Assembly: GCA_009909065.1 (NCBI GenBank)
Contig: JAAANZ010000062.1
Coordinates: forward strand, 1-38,831
DNA length: 38,831 nt
From: Alphaproteobacteria bacterium
Lineage (GTDB): Bacteria > Pseudomonadota > Alphaproteobacteria > Caulobacterales > Hyphomonadaceae
Reading direction: 5' to 3'
Shown: piece by piece, positions 35,265 to 38,831 of the stretch
Layout of the letters: each line of letters opens with the position of its first letter
Numbering within the stretch: position 1 is the stretch's first letter
Notes under the pieces: generated by a model
The model's database searches: none
What the model saw: only the letters and a program-made list of their open reading frames with translations
Told to the model about the DNA's origin: nothing
Translations under genes and position numbers: made by a program

Positions 35265-37301
35265 ATGGACTTGCTTGACCGACTTTCCCGCGGCTTCACC
35301 GCCTATATCATTGTCTTCGCCATCGCCTTCGGCGCGGCGGCGCCGGGCGTGTTCACCCTGCCGGCGCTCGACCGGGACGAAAGCCGTTTCGCTCAGGCCT
35401 CGAAACAGATGCTGGAAACCGGTGACTATATCCGCATCCGTTACCAGGACAAGCTGCGCAACAAGAAGCCGGCGGGCATCCACTGGCTGCAGGCCGGCTC
35501 CACCGCACTGCTTTCCTCGGCCGAAGCGAAGGAAATCTGGACCTATCGCGTGCCCAACTGGATCGGCATCGGACTGGGCGCCATGGCCTGTTTCTGGACC
35601 GGGATCGCCCTGGTCGGCCGGCGCGCTGCCTTTGTGGGCACATCGCTTTTTGCATCGACGCTCCTGCTGACCAGTGAGGGGCACATCTCGAAAACCGACG
35701 GGACGCTCGTCTTCCTGACAACGCTCGGCATCGGAGCGCTCGCACGCATCTATATGCGTGACGCGCGCGCGGGAACCGGCGCTGTCGGGGCCGGTTTCGC
35801 CCTCGACAGGGATGCAAAAGGCCTCGCCCTCCTGTTCTGGCTGGCCATGGGGCTCGGTTTCCTGATCAAGGGGCCGGTTTCGATCATGGTGGCGGGTTTC
35901 GCCGCTGCCGGTGTCTGGGTCTGGGACAAGGCCGGCGACAATCATGCCGGCGGCTGGTGGCGCGCGCTGGCCTGGTGGCCGGGCCCGGCCCTGTTTCTCG
36001 CCCTGTGGATTCCCTGGTTCATCTGGATCCAGGTCGCCACCGGCGGCCAGTATGTACAGGGTGCGGTCGGCAAGGATCTTGCCGACAAGTTCACCGGCGC
36101 CAGCGAAGGCCATGCCGGCTGGCCGCTTTACCAGGTCTCGCACCTGCCCGTATGGTTCTTCCCGGCCACCCTGGCCCTGTTTGCCGGTGCGGCACAGGCC
36201 TGGAGCCTCCTGCGCGGGGACAGCGAGGCGGGGCGGCGCCGCGGCAGCGATGCGCTGCTGATCGCCGGCGCGCTGGGCGGCCTGGCGGCGCTTGTCGCCT
36301 GGATCTTCGGCGAGCAGACGCTGGTCGCCTATCCATTCGCCCTGGTGCTTGTCTTCGGCGCGCTCGGCTTTTCGCGCGGATGGCAGGAGCGCTGGCCGTC
36401 CACAGCGCCGCCCGCCGACGCGGACCGGCGGGCGATGCGGTTTCTCGTGGCCTGGCTCGGCCTGACCTGGATCTTCTTCGAGCTGATGCCCACACGGCTG
36501 AGCCATTATGTGCTGCCGGCCTATCCGGCCCTCGCCCTGATCTGCGGGCTGGCCATCACGCGCATGATCGACGGCGCACGCATGCCGGTTTCACGGATCG
36601 CGTCCATCGCCCTCTTCCTTGTCGGCGTGGCGGTCCTGGCGCTGGTCAGCATTCCCGGGATTGACGAGATGCTGATGGCCGAAGCCGCCGGCGATTTCCG
36701 GACAGCCAGCGCCGGCGAGGTCATGGAAAGCTGGCAGGCCAGTCTCGACTATTCGCGGGTCTGGTGGGGGGTCGGGCTGGCTCTCGGGGTCGGCGCCGCG
36801 ATACTGGCGCTTGTCCGCCGGATGGGGCTGGCCGTCACACTGGCCATCGGGGCGGCCATCGGGTTTGGCTGGCATGCGCGCATCGCTTTCCTGCCGGCAC
36901 AGGAATGGGTCCAGGCCACGCTGCAGGCACGTTATGCGCTGGAGGATGTCTGCGCCGTTCCCGACCCGTCCGCCAATCCACCCGGCTGCGCCGAGGCTCC
37001 CGCGCGGGTCAACATGGTCGGATATGCCGAGCCCTCCTATGTGATGACACTCGGCACGCAGAACCTGCACTCTCCGCAAACCGTGGTGAACCTGCCAGCC
37101 GGCCCGGGACACTATCCGGCCGCTTTCATCATAAACCTGGAAGACCGAGCTGGCCCGCCGGCACTGGACAAGCTAACCGCGCAGGCCAGCGACCGGGGCC
37201 TGTGCGTGCGCCGATCACAGCCGCGCTATGGCCTGAACTATTCGAACGGGGACCCGGTGCATTTCGTCGCCCTGCGCTTCGACCGGCCGCCCTGCGATTA
37301 G
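35265..37301 (+). CDS. ArnT-like glycosyltransferase, GT39/GT83-type
   Basis: This 678-residue integral membrane protein is of the ArnT/PMT-related class, which uses polyprenyl-phosphate sugars at the periplasmic face. The first periplasmic loop has ALDRDESRFAQASKQMLETG and YIRIRYQDKLRNKKPAGIHW, with the catalytic acidic DE.R motif and the KP(A) signature. About 12 hydrophobic helices follow, and then a C-terminal periplasmic domain of roughly 150 residues. In E. coli ArnT adds aminoarabinose to lipid A; the sugar and acceptor here are unknown. It starts 51 bp after the DUF971 gene with a weak ribosome site. The next gene is convergent, 31 bp away. Confidence 0.9.
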   Translation: MDLLDRLSRGFTAYIIVFAIAFGAAAPGVFTLPALDRDESRFAQASKQMLETGDYIRIRYQDKLRNKKPAGIHWLQAGSTALLSSAEAKEIWTYRVPNWIGIGLGAMACFWTGIALVGRRAAFVGTSLFASTLLLTSEGHISKTDGTLVFLTTLGIGALARIYMRDARAGTGAVGAGFALDRDAKGLALLFWLAMGLGFLIKGPVSIMVAGFAAAGVWVWDKAGDNHAGGWWRALAWWPGPALFLALWIPWFIWIQVATGGQYVQGAVGKDLADKFTGASEGHAGWPLYQVSHLPVWFFPATLALFAGAAQAWSLLRGDSEAGRRRGSDALLIAGALGGLAALVAWIFGEQTLVAYPFALVLVFGALGFSRGWQERWPSTAPPADADRRAMRFLVAWLGLTWIFFELMPTRLSHYVLPAYPALALICGLAITRMIDGARMPVSRIASIALFLVGVAVLALVSIPGIDEMLMAEAAGDFRTASAGEVMESWQASLDYSRVWWGVGLALGVGAAILALVRRMGLAVTLAIGAAIGFGWHARIAFLPAQEWVQATLQARYALEDVCAVPDPSANPPGCAEAPARVNMVGYAEPSYVMTLGTQNLHSPQTVVNLPAGPGHYPAAFIINLEDRAGPPALDKLTAQASDRGLCVRRSQPRYGLNYSNGDPVHFVALRFDRPPCD

Positions 37302-37332
37302 GACGCAAACCGCCCGAGGGCCTCTCGCGCCG

Positions 37333-38286
37333 TTACTCGCCGCGCCGGACCATGTATCCGGCCCTCGGGAAGTGGATATGGATGCTTTCCACGGTGTCAT
37401 CGAAACGCTGCAGGATGATGCACTGGTCATCGGCATGGACGAGATGGCCGCTCACCCAGTCACGCCCGTAATCGTCCGGAGCCACGCTGACCGTCTCGCC
37501 GGCGACGAGGCCTTGGGCCTCGATCTCGTCAACCGTGGCCGCTTTCAGGCGCGGACCGGCATCACGCGCGATCTCGAGCGCCGTTTTGCCATCGATCTTC
37601 TCCGGCGCCTGGCCCTCGGACTCCTTCAGGCGATGATACCAGTCGCGCGTCAGCGGTGCGCCGGCGAGGCATGTCTCGACGAAATCGGGCACATTCTGTT
37701 CGGCGAACCAGATATTCATGTGCGCCTGCACATCGATGAAACCGGGCTTTGCGGAGACCAGCCAGCTGCCGCTGCCGGCCCCGCGCCCGCCCCGCAGGCG
37801 CTGCTCGATCTGCATGAGATGGGCCCGCCACTGGTCGCGCAGCATCGGCGCGGCGGCTTTCATGGCCTCCGTATCGAAGGGGCGCCCGGACAGCTTTTCG
37901 CGGTCGGCCTTGAAGTCGGCAGGCACCTGGTCGCCGAGCGCGCCGAATATCACGCCGACCGAAACCTGGAACCAGACACGATCGGCCCAACTGCCGACCA
38001 TGCCGGAAAGCCCTTCATGGCCCGGCAGGTCGAGCTGGGGCATGGGAAAGCGTCTTTCGAGCTCCGCCAGGATCATCGCGCTGTCGCAATAGATGTCGGC
38101 GCCGATCTGCATGACAGGGGTGCGGCGATATCCGCCCGTCAGCGGCATGAGATCGGGCTTGGGCATGATGACGGGAATATCGACCGCCGCCCAGGCCAGG
38201 TTCTTCAGCTTCAGCGCGAGGCGCACCTTCTCGGAAAAAGGTGAGGTGTCATACTGGTGAAGGATGATGCTTCGCGCGTCGGCCAT
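37333..38286 (-). CDS. Glutathione S-transferase family protein with C-terminal extension
   Basis: This is a 317-residue protein. Residues about 7-85 form a thioredoxin-like GST N-domain (IILHQYDTSPFSEKVRLALK, a GGYRRTPVMQIGADIYCDSA segment with the cis-Pro and the SA glutathione-binding pair). A helical GST C-domain runs to about 225. The last 75 or so residues (VAGETVSVAPDDYGRDWVSG, DDTVESIHIHFPRAGYMVRR) look like a separate small beta domain not found in ordinary 200-230 residue GSTs. The ATG at 38286 follows GGGGAG. Substrate unknown. It is divergent from the lipoprotein gene at 38440. Confidence 0.87.
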   Translation of the reverse strand: MADARSIILHQYDTSPFSEKVRLALKLKNLAWAAVDIPVIMPKPDLMPLTGGYRRTPVMQIGADIYCDSAMILAELERRFPMPQLDLPGHEGLSGMVGSWADRVWFQVSVGVIFGALGDQVPADFKADREKLSGRPFDTEAMKAAAPMLRDQWRAHLMQIEQRLRGGRGAGSGSWLVSAKPGFIDVQAHMNIWFAEQNVPDFVETCLAGAPLTRDWYHRLKESEGQAPEKIDGKTALEIARDAGPRLKAATVDEIEAQGLVAGETVSVAPDDYGRDWVSGHLVHADDQCIILQRFDDTVESIHIHFPRAGYMVRRGE

Positions 38287-38404
38287 GTCCGTCCTGCTCC
38301 CCTGTGAACGCTGCAGCTTCCTTATTGCGCGGCTTTTGCGGTCCCGCCAACCCCGTCGCGGCGATCGCAGCTGCGGGACTTGCCGTGCGCGAGCGGTTGG
38401 GGAA

Positions 38405-38423
38405 GGGTCTGTCAGCCAGACCC
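38405..38423 (+). promoter_or_regulatory. Hairpin abutting the ribosome site of the next gene
   Basis: GGGTCTG (38405-38411) pairs perfectly with CAGACCC (38417-38423), with a 5-nt loop, and is followed at once by GGGAGG, the ribosome site for the ATG at 38440. It might set translation efficiency or be a protein-binding operator. No ligand is suggested. Confidence 0.4.
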
Positions 38424-38439
38424 GGGAGGCAGAAAGACG

Positions 38440-38831
38440 ATGATCCGTTCGCTGATGGCCGCATCACTGGCCGGCCTTGTCATGAATCTGGGCGCCTGCG
38501 CCGGCCTGGAACCGGAACCGTGCACACCCGAATGGGTGGACTGGCAGAAGAACCAGATATTCGACCCCTTCGTGGCCGATTATCGCAGCGAGATCGGATC
38601 GCTGCGCAATCTTGAGGGCAATCTGGAGAACCCCGGCATGCTCACGGCGCTGCAACTGGCCGGACTGATCGAGTCGCTGCCCCGCATGGCAGAGGATTTC
38701 AACACCGATGTCGTCCCGCGGGTACAGGCCGCCGTGGCGACCTGTGCCGAGCCGGCCCGCGCCAGCACGTTGCTGGCTGAAATGCTGCGCCGCGAGGGTG
38801 TCGAGGAAGATGTCCTCATCTGGATCGATCG
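38440..38831 (+). CDS. Unknown predicted lipoprotein (cut by window edge)
   Basis: The frame is open from an ATG at 38440 (GGGAGG 10 nt upstream) to the window end, giving 130 codons. The product begins MIRSLMAASLAGLVMNLGAC, a lipoprotein signal with lipobox LGAC (Cys20). A PCTPEWVDWQKNQIFDPFVA segment and a mostly helical stretch (SLRNLEGNLENPGMLTALQL, AEDFNTDVVPRVQAAVATCA, then AEMLRREGVEEDVLIWID) follow. I do not recognise the family. Envelope location is supported; function is not. Confidence 0.75.
   Translation, partial: MIRSLMAASLAGLVMNLGACAGLEPEPCTPEWVDWQKNQIFDPFVADYRSEIGSLRNLEGNLENPGMLTALQLAGLIESLPRMAEDFNTDVVPRVQAAVATCAEPARASTLLAEMLRREGVEEDVLIWID

Overview
This window looks like the chromosome of a GC-rich alphaproteobacterium near the Hyphomonadaceae/Maricaulales-Caulobacter branch. 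The reasons are the fbc-type cytochrome bc1 operon, Caulobacter-like promoter boxes (TTGACA/TTGACG with GCTGCAAC-type -10 elements), the protein sequences, and a 6S RNA upstream of the 5-formyltetrahydrofolate cyclo-ligase gene. The assignment is by eye and no database was searched. Most of the window is well-packed core genome. I see no phage, IS element or CRISPR array.

Layout. 1-5650 is a haem and respiration block: a globin-like gene cut by the window edge, petABC on the minus strand, divergent hemF, a decayed AbrB-type antitoxin/Doc toxin pair (both genes broken), and tspO. 5760-8092 holds two tandem acyl-CoA dehydrogenases. 8174-11285 (minus) is a three-gene operon: DUF547 protein, TVP38/TMEM64 membrane protein, MerA-like flavoprotein disulfide reductase. 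11390-14478 is the ribosome and membrane-biogenesis operon rpmH-rnpA-yidC-engB. A phytase-esterase-like lipoprotein, 6S RNA, fau and a diguanylate cyclase follow. 17548-19567 (minus) carries an NTF2-like protein, a Tat-signal SDR and a flavodoxin-like protein. 19705-22096 is mmsAB (valine catabolism), followed by divergent rnd and aspS.

25293-30097 is a complete vitamin B12 uptake unit: promoter, cobalamin riboswitch, GC-rich expression platform, then btuB-btuF-btuC-btuD with overlapping ends. Further on come thpR and a double-domain FKBP lipoprotein (minus), an outer-membrane beta-barrel protein with a strong terminator, tRNA-Ala(CGC), a CnoX-like thioredoxin-TPR protein, the overlapping trio LON-substrate-binding protein/Trm112/DUF971, an ArnT-like glycosyltransferase, a C-terminally extended GST-like protein (minus) and the start of an unknown lipoprotein cut by the right edge.

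The points most worth a second look are the TA module with at least three separate lesions, including a 13-bp tandem duplication in doc; a roughly 45-residue periplasmic insertion in cytochrome b; the DUF547-TVP38-disulfide reductase operon; and rnpA, which has no ATG/GTG/TTG start in a position that keeps its conserved N-terminus. I did not find a convincing wholly new defence or mobile system here.
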